Shown: one piece after another, positions 1-13,400 of the stretch
Layout: each line of letters opens with the position of its first letter
Position numbering within the stretch: the stretch's first letter is position 1
Source: Neodiprion pinetum
Lineage: Eukaryota > Arthropoda > Insecta > Hymenoptera > Diprionidae
Assembly: GCF_021155775.2 (NCBI RefSeq)
Contig: NC_060234.1
Coordinates: 23,244,026 to 23,308,025, forward strand
DNA length: 64,000 nucleotides
Direction of reading: 5' to 3'
Notes under the pieces: model-generated
Databases searched by the model: none
Seen by the model: only the letters and a program-made list of their open reading frames with translations
Told to the model about the DNA's origin: nothing
Made by a program: the position numbers and the translations under genes

Positions 1-1453
1 TGGCAGGTGGCTGGGCCGGTGGTAATGCAGCAAGCAAAGATTATGTCAAAAATAGTGATCTGATGTGGAAGCAAAGCGTCTGGAGTTCAGTAATTGCCTC
101 TAGTATTGCTGCCCACCATTTGAAACAGGGAGGTTTCCTAACGCTGACTGGTGCCAAGCCTGCAATTGAGGGAACACCTGGTTTGTGATTCCCAGAAATC
201 CTTTCTAAAAACTTTACAGCCGATAACGATAGATTTTTTTCCGGTACTACACCTACTTTTATACATCGATACGATACCTTAAGCTATTAAGTCCATATTC
301 TTTAATTTTTTAATGTAAAAAGAAATATTCATGCACGGATGAAACATACTCCTAGAGTGTCGCAGAAGCCTATCGGAAGAAAGATTTTAAATTAATACTT
401 TTCATTTTTATTGATAAAATATGCTTTCATCATGAGAAAAACTAGGCCATCATTTTAATTGAAAATGTACAATTAGTGGCAAATATACTCAGATGAATCC
501 TCAGATGGACAAACTTCCGCAATGATCTCTGAAGCTTATAAAAGTTTATTCCATTTTTTTTCACACTTTTTTATACTTTTCGTTTTTGTCACTATACCGG
601 CCAACCAATAATTTTTCCTATTTGACGAAAAGTATCACGACAGAAATTGTTTTTTCGACTTGTGTTTTTTGTCGTACTGTAGAGTTGTTCCAAGTAAAAT
701 CACCTTCATCAACCTCAAATGAATCTTGAAAACTTTTATTGTATAAATTCATAGATTCCACGCTTTTGTGACGAGAATATTTTTTTATTGCTGCTCTTCT
801 CAGGTATGATTGGGTACGGAATGGCCAAGGCGGCTGTTCACCAATTGACAAAGTCATTGGCTAATGAAGGAAGTGGTCTTCCTAAGGATTCTCTTGTTGC
901 CACAATTTTACCCGTCACACTAGATACTCCTATGAACAGGAAGTGGATGCCAGATGCTGATACGTCAACGTGGACGCCATTGGAATTTGTAGCAGGGTGA
1001 GAACTAAAGCCAAATTTTCGGAAAAATGATATCTTTCGAATTCGAAATTCTAGTGATGGAGTTTGTTGTTCCCGGATGAAGCAGTATAATTTTTGCTACC
1101 TGAAATCCAACAATCTTTCTTATGTATCGTAAACTTGAGAAATCATCATAGATGTTATTCTGCTAAATTTACGCTGCACTACCCAATAATAATATTTTGT
1201 GTTCATTATCCAATGTTTCATAATTCACCTGGTAATTGCATGTTTAAGACAATTGGACAATATGTAGCAGTTTTGTTCATACCTGTGCCTTGTAAATAAT
1301 TTCAGCACGATACCTCTCTGTTCATCTCTACGAACTGGTTATTTCCATTACAGGCTATTTTTCAAATGGGGTCAAAATCAGGACAGACCGTCAAATGGAA
1401 GCCTTTTGCAGCTGATCACTAAGAATAATCAGACGGAATTAGTAACTGTCTAA
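1..1453 (+). CDS. Dhpr: Dihydropteridine reductase, 3' part (last three coding exons)
   Basis: Quinoid dihydropteridine reductase regenerates tetrahydrobiopterin with NADH, serving aromatic amino acid hydroxylases in the cytosol. Coding exons are 1-180 (continues off the left edge), 804-996 and 1354-1453; introns are GT-AG and phases match (G|GT glycine at the first junction, GG|G at the second). The joined peptide contains the short-chain dehydrogenase pattern GTPGMIGYGMAKAAVHQL, with the Tyr and Lys of the YxxxK active site, then LPVTLDTPMNRKWMP and WTPLEF, all characteristic of this enzyme, and ends NNQTELVTV before TAA at 1451. Only the C-terminal roughly 60 percent is in the window. The first exon also holds GGWAGGNA, the segment after the cofactor-binding half. 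No frameshift or odd residue is visible. I am very sure of the family; the upstream exons and promoter lie outside. Confidence 0.95.
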
Positions 1454-1716
1454 GATTGGAAACAACCAAGCTGTCGAAGATGAAATACGAACGTGACAAT
1501 ACTGCAATTCTGTGAACATATTTGTAGGCATAAGTCGATTTTGAATGTGGACCAATTTTATTTTTAGTCGGCCCTCAACATGAATCCGATGTAGAAATTG
1601 TACAGCTTTAAGCATTTTTTTTTAAATTTGCTGCATATTTTGCGTCTCGAAAGGTAATATACTTTTGCTCGTTCCAAACGGTGCTTCTAATAATTGATAC
1701 AGATATATGTAAAGCA

Positions 1717-1722
1717 AATAAA
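1717..1722 (+). terminator. Poly(A) signal AATAAA for dihydropteridine reductase
   Basis: A canonical AATAAA lies 264 bases after the reductase stop codon. It is the first such hexamer on this strand after the gene, so it is the likely 3' end signal. Cleavage site not determinable here. Confidence 0.55.
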
Positions 1723-1950
1723 TTGATCGATTCGATTTATTTCTTAACCGTTTTTCGTCCGTACCTTGCATTGAATTTACATGACTTTATAATTTGCGCC
1801 CGATTTGATGGTAAATCCTTCTTTGGTAATCTGATGGTAAATCCGGACTTTGAGTCCGTTCGGCGGTGAGTTGCTTCTCTTCTGTTCTTGAGCTTGAACC
1901 CGCTCACCTTGGCCGCAGTTATCGCAGCAGCAAAGATGACAGTAAGCATT

Positions 1951-1963
1951 ATCATCGTCATCG

Positions 1964-2001
<38 letters not shown>
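1951..2001. repeat. (ATC)n microsatellite
   Basis: About 17 units of ATC, with two GTC interruptions near the left end. It produces a poly-isoleucine reading on one strand and poly-methionine on the other, so ORFs called here are artefacts. Confidence 0.95.
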
Positions 2002-4139
2002 GTTATTATTTCAGCTCGAAACGAATTTGAAAACAAGAAGTTCAAAAGCTGCCTCATGGTCAGCCCAAGTCCGCTTGTTAACAAATGGGGATACTTCAAA
2101 ATTCTAGGGAAATCGATTGAGTGGAATGTCAGAAAACACTGCGATAACTTAAAGTATGTACTTTTGAGGAAAATTTTTTATATATTCAAGCTCTTAAAAT
2201 TTGCATACATTATTATTCATTTACAAATACATGTGATTGAAAACATTATAAGTTATATACACGGTTCGTTGATATTTGCTCGTGTTTTATACCTATATTA
2301 GATTCAGGAGGAATCGCATTTTAAAGTAGAGTATACGCACTTAAATAGGAATGAACGTGTAACTACAATTATGGTCATTTGCAATGTATTTGGTAGATAA
2401 CATGTACAGGGCAAAGTACTGGGATCCCTGACTATCGTTCAAACGGATGCATTTATCGAAATAATATGTGGAGGATCTAATGTATGGGACTAAATAGGTA
2501 CGATTTAGAAGGATCGGTAATTCGCTCCACATCCAGGGGGGATGGATGTGGAAGGTGAGATGAAAATCTTGAACTACTCAGGGACAAATGATGATTAGTT
2601 TAAAAGATCTTTTCGAACAGCGTGTCTTCACCAAATTTCAGCCTGATTGATGCATTCAATCCCCTACTGAAAATTTTCACTCTATTCCACTGATCCATCC
2701 CCCTAAGTGTGTGGAGGAATTGCACACCCTTCTAAAATGTTCATTTTTGGGTCCGATACGTTTTATCTAAATTTCATTTCGATATCTACACCTTTTCAAA
2801 AATTAGTCAGGAGTTCTAGTACTTTTGGTGCACTCTGTTACACATATATATGGCGTATTCCGTGTCAAACCGAACGTTCGGTTTCTCTGACCCATTTTAA
2901 TCTGATTGCCCATTCACACAGTCAAAGTACATATTGAAAGGATGAACTTTGAATTTTTTCAAATTTTTTCGACACATGATTTATTCACAACTCATCCAAT
3001 AAATTGTTTTCAACAATGTTTTGATTTTTCCTGGATAACATATGCAAAAAGTTCCTTGACAAAAATTTCAGGTTCTCTTGTGAACTTCTCGAGAGTATTT
3101 TTTTCGGATTTTTCATACCCCGTTTCCGTGTAGTTTTGTTACAAAATGCGTGCAAATAATTCGTAAGTGAAAAGTGCCGTCATCGAATGGGCCTCAATTT
3201 ATACACAACATGCCTTCTTCGATGCGAAAGGTTGTCTGAAAATTTCACAGTGGGCGGTTCAGTGGTTCAGAAGATATACTTATCAACGAATATTCACCAA
3301 GTGGCGAGAATTCGGTTCAAACTTCGCGGCGCGGCAAGTTATTTGCTTACCCTCCGCGTGGCGCTGCTGCGCACTCGAGCGTGATCTTCAATTGTTACGC
3401 GTGTTGTTTATAACAGTTGACGATTTTTTCTTGAGGAGCATGCTTCAGTCCGTCATTTATTACGATTCCTGACACGATACGTGAGGCCGGAGAATATTTT
3501 TGAAGAGTATTCATCGAAGGTAAAAATTCAACGATGTGTTGCGTATCGTAATACCGACTGTATAACTTTTACCGTTCATACCGCTACATTACAGTACGTA
3601 TGAATGACAAATTTCACAGCTCCATGTAAACTGTTACTTGTAAGTAACTTTTGAACTACTTTTCCGCCCACTACGAAACTTACAGACAATCTCTGGTATT
3701 GAAAAAGACATGCTGTGTAAAAATTTCAGCCAACTTGAGTCGGGCACTATTTTGTTACGATTTTCGTGGATTTTTTATTAAAACTATACTTTAACGAGGC
3801 ATGAAAAATCGCGCAAAATTTTTTTTTTTAATTTCATACGAAGATCCGAAACTTTTGTGTAGGAATTTTTTTCATATGTTATCTGAATTTTAAGCTATGT
3901 TAACTTGAAAAAATAAGAAATCGTCGAATGCCAATTTTTCGACTAGCTGTGGTAAGAAAATGTTTGATCAGGAAAATCTGCAAACTTCAAGTGAGTAAAA
4001 TGGCGAAAACATCAAAAGTGGTTAGAGAAAAAATCTCGTTTTTTCGTTCGATTTGACGTGAACTCTCCCATATACATACACGTGCATGTATAGAGCGACT
4101 CCAATCCGTGGTCGAGTGATGTTACAATTAAACGGTAAA
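2002..4139. other. Intergenic, no gene seen
   Basis: Between the 3' ends of the reductase and the protease (convergent genes). Mostly AT-rich with one GC-richer patch near 3320-3390. Short ORFs here have no recognisable composition or domain. Loosely repeated phrases around AAATTTCA(C/G)AG near 3240, 3610 and 3725 suggest a decayed repeat, but I cannot define its ends. Confidence 0.4.
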
Positions 4140-4145
4140 TTTATT
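4140..4145 (-). terminator. Candidate poly(A) signal of the modular serine protease
   Basis: TTTATT on the plus strand, read AATAAA on the minus strand, about 350 bases past the protease stop codon. The distance is reasonable for a 3' UTR. Not confirmed by any transcript. Confidence 0.45.
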
Positions 4146-4492
4146 TGAAATGAAACATAGCTGGATATATATGCGTCAGAGTGTAAAATAATTCAGGCTA
4201 TACAATAGCAAAACATTATTGCCAAAATATCGTATAATTGGGGTAAGATTCAATTGTTGAAAAGTGATTTTTGCGACATCCAGGAGGTGGTTAAACTGGT
4301 TTAGAAAGTCGTTGCAGTTACGTAGAGATAATTGAACGACCCTTTACTCCGTGGTTGTATAGTAAACATTGAGTAATTGTTTCTAATCAATCGATTCCTG
4401 CAGTGACGTGTAATCCTGGGTTGAATATACCGTGGATGGATAAAAGACTAATAGATCGTGCGAAATCATGCTACATAATTGTATGGTTACAT

Positions 4493-7400
4493 TCATGCTA
4501 CACCAATATAGGCAGCACGTATCCATTCCCGGAAACGTCCGACATTCGTAAACGCTGTGTAATAATGGTTGTCACACGTGTTTTGGGACACGGGACTGAC
4601 GCTAACGATACCACGAAGGTACCAGAGACCATCAAGTTGGAAACATAATCCACCGCCACTGTCGCCCTCGCAAAGACTCGATCCTGTAAAAAAAAAAAAA
4701 AATACCATTTATGAAAAGAAGTAGCGGTAACGGGTGAAATTGTAATTAGTCAATTTGGAATTCTAAATAATATATACATTTTGTAATTGAAACGGCAATG
4801 AAATACATATTAAGTTCATCATTTGTAATTCGTAATTGGAGATGCGTGAAATACAAATGAAATTTGTATTTTCTATGTTGATATGATAAAATAGAAACCG
4901 AATTGCATTTCTATAATTTTGTAATTGAAACGCAACGGAATGCAAATTACATTTGTATTTCGAAATTGAAATGATATTTAATGGAATAAAGTAGTTTTTA
5001 TTTTGTAGTTAGGATCAAACAAAATGTACATAAGTGTGTAAGAAGTTTGATAAAAATTCAACGGCAGTATTTGCACCGTTATAGGGCTTAAAAAATGCAT
5101 TCCACGATGTTGCTCAAGTTATTTTGGATAAAGGTGGTGAGGTTAAGGTAACCGAATTTTTTAATGCATTATCAAGAGCCTCCGTGAATTTTTGGTAAAT
5201 TTTGGATTTTGGAAAAAACGTTGGCAGGCTATAAAAGTTTTTTAGTAGAATTTCTGTAGAAACAGTAAGAAAACATGACAGACCATCTTTTCCTCGAAAT
5301 TTATTTCTCTGAATATGAACTGAACAAGAAAACTGATTAACAATAGGGGGAAAAAAATTCCCGATTTCTTCCTTTTTGTCAATGGACATCCCATCTTGAA
5401 TAATACAATTTATCGTAATGGAATTAGTACATGATCAGAAATTAGAACAACTGTAACTCTGCCTGAGTTACCGGCCCAATAGTTAACATCCTATCGATTT
5501 CTCGTGGAAAATACATTTTTCTTATCGTCTGACGACTAACACAATCAAAATTGGCTCAATTTCGAATCTATCAGAATGGATTACGATTGATTTCCAGATA
5601 TCACGAACAATCCGACAAGTTCACAGGAAATTTGCATGCGTGTACACAATATATTGTGCACATACGTACCGTTCAAGTAACCAGCACAAAATTTATCGGC
5701 TGTGACATAACCCTTGAATTCTTCTGGAACTGCGGACACACATTCCTGGTACGGGATGAAGGGCAAGTTTATCTCCTGAAGCTCTTCGCTAGGAACCCCT
5801 GCCTCGGTTTTGCCCCAGCCCACAGCCTGTTTAGAAGAGAAAACTCATAGTTTAATAAAGTTCATCGACAATTTAACACATGAGAAACAGCATTGTAAAA
5901 ACTTGTCTCAAATTGTTGACTTTTTGCCTGCGTTATTCGAGTTTGCTTAGGATCGTTTCTGCTTCATATTCGGGATCTTATTTTATTCGCGTTTACTATT
6001 GTTGGCGCAAACAAATTGACTGGAAAATTTTTAAACCGTTGCTCTCTTTTTCCAACTTTTGATTCAGCTGATGGGGTCGAATCGTTAGAGTTCGCATACC
6101 TTTCCAGTTTTCCCATTCTGGAGCTGTTCTCTCTCGTATCTGTTGTCCCAATCCATGCAAATCGGACGGACCAATGTCGACAAATTGAACGTGGTCTCCA
6201 GATGCACCAAAGCAATGTCTTCAGCAAAATTCCCGCTGGCTCCGTAATACCTCGTAGCAACGTCAATCTTCTTGACCATAGACTTCTGGACGTACTTTTC
6301 TGGCGCGTTATAAGATCGGTAATGTTTACCCGCAGCCACCGCGTAATTGCTCGCATCTTGCACTTCGTTGATAGTATCTTCGTAAAAACAATGCGCAGCT
6401 GTGAACGGGCAACGAGTAGAGAATTATGAAGAAAAAATTTTATCAGTACAAAGCATGTAGTTCAACTGAAACTATCGCTTATCGTGTGACTAGGAATGAT
6501 ATTGTAAGTTGAGTTGTCGTCGAAAAAATTTATATGATTTTCTACAAAAATTTATTTATATTATTTTACCGTATTTCTTTACAGCATTTGGAATACTGTA
6601 ATAGTTTTTTAAAAAGATTTTTCTTTGATCGAACGGTTTTTTATAAATAATTGTAGAATGGCTTGCTTTTTAGCGATCATTCTACGTACATTAATTGTTA
6701 CAATGCACTCAACATTTACAGTATCTTGGAATTCCTGGTATGCAGAAATGACTAATGTTTTCTTTTTTTTGTTTTTTTTTTGTTTTTTTTTGCATTAAAC
6801 TCACTTATCGAGATAAGGTGAGTTCGAAAATAGACCAAAAAATAATATAAATCTGCTGCGATCATGATTAGAAGGTAAAATGAGTCTTAAAATCATCATC
6901 GGCTACATACTTAACGACTCGTCAGTAAGCTTTAGTTGTGAAAGAGATGCGAAATCTAGCGGTGGGTCAAGAATAGTATTTCGCACTTTATCGTACGTAT
7001 TAGTAATCCAATAGAGTCATATCACTTTTAGGAATTAATATTTTTCCGTGAAATCTGGTAAAAAAATTGGTTCGTTTCCGAGTTGTAGAGTTCCTCAATT
7101 ATTGTTAGAACTCACAATTTTCCGCAGTTATCTACACGAATCTATAACCGTTTCTATTTAACTGTAAATATCGTCGTATAAATTAGTACAATTTTAAACG
7201 AGTTCGCGGAATTTTATTTTGATTCCTGTGGCAGATTAAGTTTTTATTTTATTTTTGACGCAGAGAACTGTCGGCAATCATAACTTCTGTAGAAGTTCAG
7301 GTTCGATTACGAAAATTCACGGACTTGTATTTTAATTTTTTTTGGTAGTTGATTTTTTTTGTTATAGATAATTTCATTGTTTTCTGTGAAATATTCGCAA

Positions 7401-10400
7401 AAAAAAAAAAAAAAAAAAATTAAATGAATAAAGATTTTTCCGTATTTTCATAGAATGTCACGTAAATTATTTTTATCCGACTGTAATTCTGCTATTTATT
7501 CTTATACTAATTCCCGCGACAGATTGTTCCAGCGTGTTGAAATATTATTAATTAAAGTCTGAAAATTTTACATATAAATTGGTAAATCGGCGAAGAAATT
7601 GGTTACGTACCGGATACGACGAGGGCAGGGCTGATCAAGGTTCCGGCGCATATTTGCATGAAAGAGCCAGGCGAATTTCTCTGATAAATGGCAACGTGCC
7701 AAGGAAAAACGCCAAGTTTCGCCGTAAAACCGTTGACAATCAGAGTATTTCCGTGTGCCACCGCTGTTCCGCATTCTAAAATACACAAATATTAGCCTGT
7801 GTTGCGAAACTTTCACTTGCAATGTAATTTCTCAAATCCCAACGAAATACACATTTTAACACATCTTAACGGGATCTTATTTTACAGTTCTTCTGTTGAA
7901 TATGATTTTGAAAGGTTGATAAATTTGGTACAAGTCTGTGAAAATATATATCATTAATTTGAAAATATGTTGTATGCTGATTGTGAGACGTGTGAGTTTA
8001 GAGATGCGCGGTCAATCGTGTTTTTCAAAAATTTCCTTCGGTATAATGATGTTTCGGCTAGGCACGGCTAACCATCATCTTATCTATAATTTTTCTTAAA
8101 ACCTTAATCATCACATAAAACTTATTACTTAGTAATCAATTCCGACTCGGAGCGGTTTTTTTTTACAACCAAAAAGGCTTTTCGAGTAAGGATGGAAACC
8201 ATCAAGTTTTGAGACTATTGTGTAATCGCCAGTTTCAAATCATTCTCTGACATTGGTCGTTAGTCTCTAAATTCCATTTCATACCTGTCACTTCTTTACG
8301 ATGTGTTCACCGAAAAACACCTTTGATGCGAGAAGTGACTGACTCTTGTGAGCAATGGTAATTTTCCTCCCGTTATCATGTAAATACACATTGGTATTAA
8401 ATCTTGAATAAGTTTAATGTCAGTGATTTTAAAAAAAATTATAGACTTGATAATGACGAATAGCTAACTGTGTTAGACTGGCAATGAGACTTCGTAATAA
8501 GAAAGAATTCAAAGAACAAAAAAAAATTTTAACTGCTTAACTGAGAACTCATATATCCCAGAATATACAATCCAACGGTCAACAATACTTGCATGACTTT
8601 TTTATTTGACTAGTAAGAATGATAACAAAATCCAATTATCAGGTGTAATGATAATATCAGTTTGAAATGGATAAAATGTAAGAAAAAAAAATTCTAAAAT
8701 GTACCGGTTTGTTTCGATGTATATTATTTTACTAAGAGTGATTTTTTTTTTCATATGATATGACACTGTCAACGTCTGTTAGTTTTTTGACTCTATAATT
8801 TTTGAATCTACAGCAACTTTTTTACGCAAAATATACGTCAAAAGAGTAGACAGATAATGTTTTGTTAGTCAAAAAAACGTCGTTTTGTTATCGAAAAATG
8901 TTTTCGGCCCATTCTGATTTAACTTAATTTATTCCAGGAGCATATCAAGATCCAGAAAACTGCTATTTTACCAGGAAGACAGCGAAACAGGGTACGGTCC
9001 CAGATTCCTTCTTCAAGGCATGTTAGATCCCTGTACACAGGATCATCAGCAAGTGGAAGTTTGTAGGAATGCTTGCAGTTTAATGTGGCCTTGGTCCCCG
9101 GCGAGATGTTGGATTCGCAGGAAACGATCGCACCGTTAAGCTTGCAGATAATGTCGACGCTGTTCGATTTCAGCGGTGAGCAAGTTTCTGAAGCATTTTG
9201 AATATACGCACATCTGTATTTTTTGATTCTCTATTTATGGCGATGTAATGCTTTCATCGAAAAGAAATGTGAATATTTAACCAGACAACGTCGTACGTAC
9301 GTACGTAAAGTTGAATAGACTTGTCAAATTCCGAAGGTACGTCTGTCAGTTTTAATTGAAAGAGGCTTAAAATACGGTAAATCTAACATTTTCTGGTATG
9401 GTTTAAATGTTATTCATTACTGCATGGATTAAAGAAGTCTATGAGATATCTTTGGTTTCATGTTTGAAAGGCTATAGTTTTCATTAGCAGTGATTTTCTG
9501 ACACAGATCGATACAATGTAATAACTTATCTCAAATTCGTTAAACACAAGATTAAATGCGGACATATATCACCGTGTTGATATACGCTAGAAAATTGCTG
9601 AAAGGGTAGCGACAAACTTTGTTCTTGATTTATTCCGGCATCTAACCCTAGCCGCGTATGACTTATTTATCTTCAATAAGCGTTTACTAAATGACGCAGT
9701 TTGCACGACAATGAGCGGCAAAAAAACAGTTCCTCAAAGAGTTTAGTGAGTTGAAAATCAATTGATTAATATAATAGTACAGCCAAATTAATACGTATAT
9801 AGCAATTGAGGATTTATCTGACAATGAATAGCAAATACTGCCCTATGGAACGACAAAAATTCATTCAGTCCACTTCGAAATTTCATTTCTCTCAATGCAA
9901 ACAGATGAAGAAAAGTGGGAGTATTTAGGTATCTCAGTATTGTTGCATATAAATCAGGAGATGTCAAGTCCTGAAGAATTCATGTAAGAATATAACTGCT
10001 TGTAGGTAGAGCTAAGGCTCAAAAACAAAGATAAGGATTCATGTAATTAGTATTAGATTATGAGAAATTAATCGACCGTTGAGGAGGTTGATTGGCCAAA
10101 GCTTGATATCGTTTTATTTTACAGTACTTAGGAAGTTATTATATCCGTAAACTACGAAGATTCTCTTCAAAAATGCAAAAATAAAAAATACTAAAATTTC
10201 AAACAAGAGCTTTCAAAATTGTTAGAAAGCTAGTAGATTCGTTAGATCTGACTTGACGGTGGTTTATTTTACTCGGGCTATTTTCTACAAAATCACCGAA
10301 ACAGATTTTTCCCGTATTCAATTTAATAATGCCATTTGTTGTTCACAATTAATATCGGCGCAATGTTAATATGAAATCCAACATGTTAAAAAAAGTCTAT

Positions 10401-13400
10401 TGGTTAATTCGTAAAAAATAGTCGCCTGAACAACATAAGGACGATTCTATTATATTTCTATGATTTTCGAAGCCATTTATAACGAGGGATCGATATCTAA
10501 GTCTTTTTTCATGATTCCAGTGTTTTCTACTTTTGTATTTTCAGACACTCTTGTAGCTAACGTATTATAATAATTTGATAAGCACTGAACGAACGAGTAT
10601 CTCGGAATAAAGTGAATAAAAAGGATAGATTGTTGTCCGATCAAGCTCCTTAAGGGGATGCTATACTCGATTTCAACGTGGACTTACAATTAGATATCTC
10701 TCAACATCCAAGTCCACGGATCACGCATGTCAAAAAGGAATATCAGCCAGACTATAGGCATAATTCTGAACAAAATCAAACCAATACATTATATGATTTT
10801 ATAAAAAAATGAAGATACAACGCGAAAAATGCGAAACCGTGATCGCGATTCATCATTTTTCAGGTAATTCTCAGTCGGTAATGATTAACTATAGCATTCC
10901 CTTGATAAAGTCTCCGATCACGTTTGCACAATATCGTATATGCGATCGTGTAAACTCACTGACGCAAGTTGGGGGCAGGTACCACTCGTTGTTATGACAA
11001 AAAGAAACGTTGTTTCCCTTCAGAGTGTAGCCCTCGTTACACATGTAGGTTAGGAAGCTGCTGAGGGGGACTCTGGATCCTGTGCTTGGCACACATGGTC
11101 TCTTGCATGAGTCGAGCTCATAGCGTCCTCCCGTCGGTTGTTCCGGCAGAATACACCCACCCGTGGTACTACCGGATGTCGGAGTGATTGGTGCCGCTGT
11201 GGTGTAATCGCTAGACGAATCCTGGCTTGGACGACTCCTATAAATCCAAAAATGGGTAGTCAAAACTCATTGTCAGGAAGCTACACCGCAGAAAATTTCA
11301 TGCCTGATAGCAACCTTGATAGCAACTCAAAAATGATTTTTGATCAGCGTTTACTGGTCTAAGGATACTTTGCGGCGATTCGTCGTTGCGAGACTCGAAG
11401 GCGACTCATCTATGAAGCTGATGAACGTTTTATGCCAGTTTTGTTATGTTCGTTTACCGTTTGATGGGGAATTTGTTTGATCTTTGCTATCTCATTATAT
11501 TGTTAAAATTGAAAGTGGCTCAGAATTCAGAAACTTACTGTCCTGTTTGGCAGTTATTTTCATCGGATCCATCTTGGCACTCGTTGATACCATTGCATCG
11601 GGCGTTCCTCGGGACGCACTCTCGGTTCTGACACGTGTACTGGTTTCCACTGTAAGCAATAACCGTCAGATTATGCAATCATTATTTATAATTTTCATAA
11701 GAATTCTTTAAAAAATTTTGCTGCAGTTTTCATTAGGCATTCTACGTGAAACTTGCATATTCATACTCTCGCCATTTTTATTTCCTTCACCTACTTTACG
11801 GGTTATTCCTCGCGGAGAATAAGGGGATACCTATTTTTTTATTTCTACTTCATCCTGTGTAGTTGAATATACGATTTGTTACTGTACTTTTTGATCTAGT
11901 ATATTTGATGATTTTTGCTCTTGTAATTTCCTATGTGATTTGTAATAAATTACATGCTGAATTCTTTCAAAACATTTAATGCGTCACCACATGAATATCG
12001 TTGGTACGGTTGATGGATATTTTGTACACTACACATTGTTCACGATCTGATTCCACAGAACATTAATCTACACGTGTGATATTTGTTACGGCGTTATTCT
12101 ACCGGGACGTGATTGCATGTAGGTTTCATTTCCTATGTCCTGTGGGATGTGTATTTTACTTCGATTTGTCAAAAGTAGAAAGTTATTTACCGGTATCTGT
12201 GCAAGGGTACAGGTGTCGAAAAAAGCATTACCCGTTTGACTCGAGGTTTTGTTGCTACTATCACGACTATTGCGCATCCTCTGGCGATTCAGCTTCTTTC
12301 GTAGTTTTTTTTTACTTCGCAGACCAAAGGTTCTGAACTTCCTTCCTCGCGCAACTTCAGCTCTCTCTTGCGTGAGTGGCCCATCTTGAGATTCTCAAAA
12401 GAGACTTCTAAAAAGCTCAAAAACGACCACTGCAAATACACTAAACTTGCTATGCCGCAGTGGACAAAAAATGTTCTGAAGCTAAACTCGACAACGCATC
12501 GTACACTCAAAGTTGATAGCTAGCGGAAAGTAGCGCTACTACCTTATTATCCAAGAACGTGGCGCGAAATGTAATTTCCAATGTTCTAGAAGGTAAGTTT
12601 AACCCGATTCCTTTCTTACTGGAAGACATTGCTCGGGTCACTCTAATACTGTAATTATGTGGCACAACAATGAAAATTACCCTTTTTTCAACACCTTTAC
12701 CATCGCACAGATACTGTCAAATAACGTTAATAACATACATGCAACCAACTGCCAGTAGAGTAATCGCGTATGAGAAAAGCCATTTCGAATAATCCCTGAG
12801 TCGAATAATACTCTATGTAATAAGATAGTGCGTAATGTATTGTTACGCAAGATCGGCTAACTGAGGCGAATCGAAATAAGGCGAATTGGGCCCTTCCCCT
12901 TAAATTCATTGTCAGATTTCATTTGATTATCAGATCCTCCTACTTGCCGACATTTTTTATTCCCTTGTCCTCGGTTTGATAGCGGTTGAGATGCGGTGGA
13001 TACGCCATTGTAACTGTTGATTTCATCTTCGTCACGGTTTTGGTTATTTGACGGTTGAACGTTATTTCCACTGCTTTGGTAGTCATTTGCACTCCCTGCA
13101 GGTCTCCCTGCGTTGTTTTGTGTCGGCCTTGAGTTTTGGTTACCATTATTCGCAGTTATCGGTCTATTATTTTCAAAATCATACTGCGTGCTTTGAGGTC
13201 TCTCATTCTGCTGCCCTGGACGTTGCCCACCTTGTCCTCGTGAATCAACTCCACCCTGGTTGAAAAAAGGTTCATTTGAAAATTTTGAAATCTTTTATTT
13301 CTACTAAATCTTGTCTCCGAACAATAAATTGTAAATTTCTGTATTTCAATCCAAATTTTTTTTGACAAAACTGAGGTCAACTTTACAGTGATGTGACCAA

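Noticed and set aside
1737..2301. Two overlapping ORFs of 120 and 137 codons on opposite strands
   Set aside because: Both are produced by the (ATC)n microsatellite (poly-Met and poly-Ile tracts) and share no protein-like sequence outside it.
9297..9311. CGTACGTACGTACG repeat as a regulatory palindrome
   Set aside because: Short simple repeat inside an intron with no further support.
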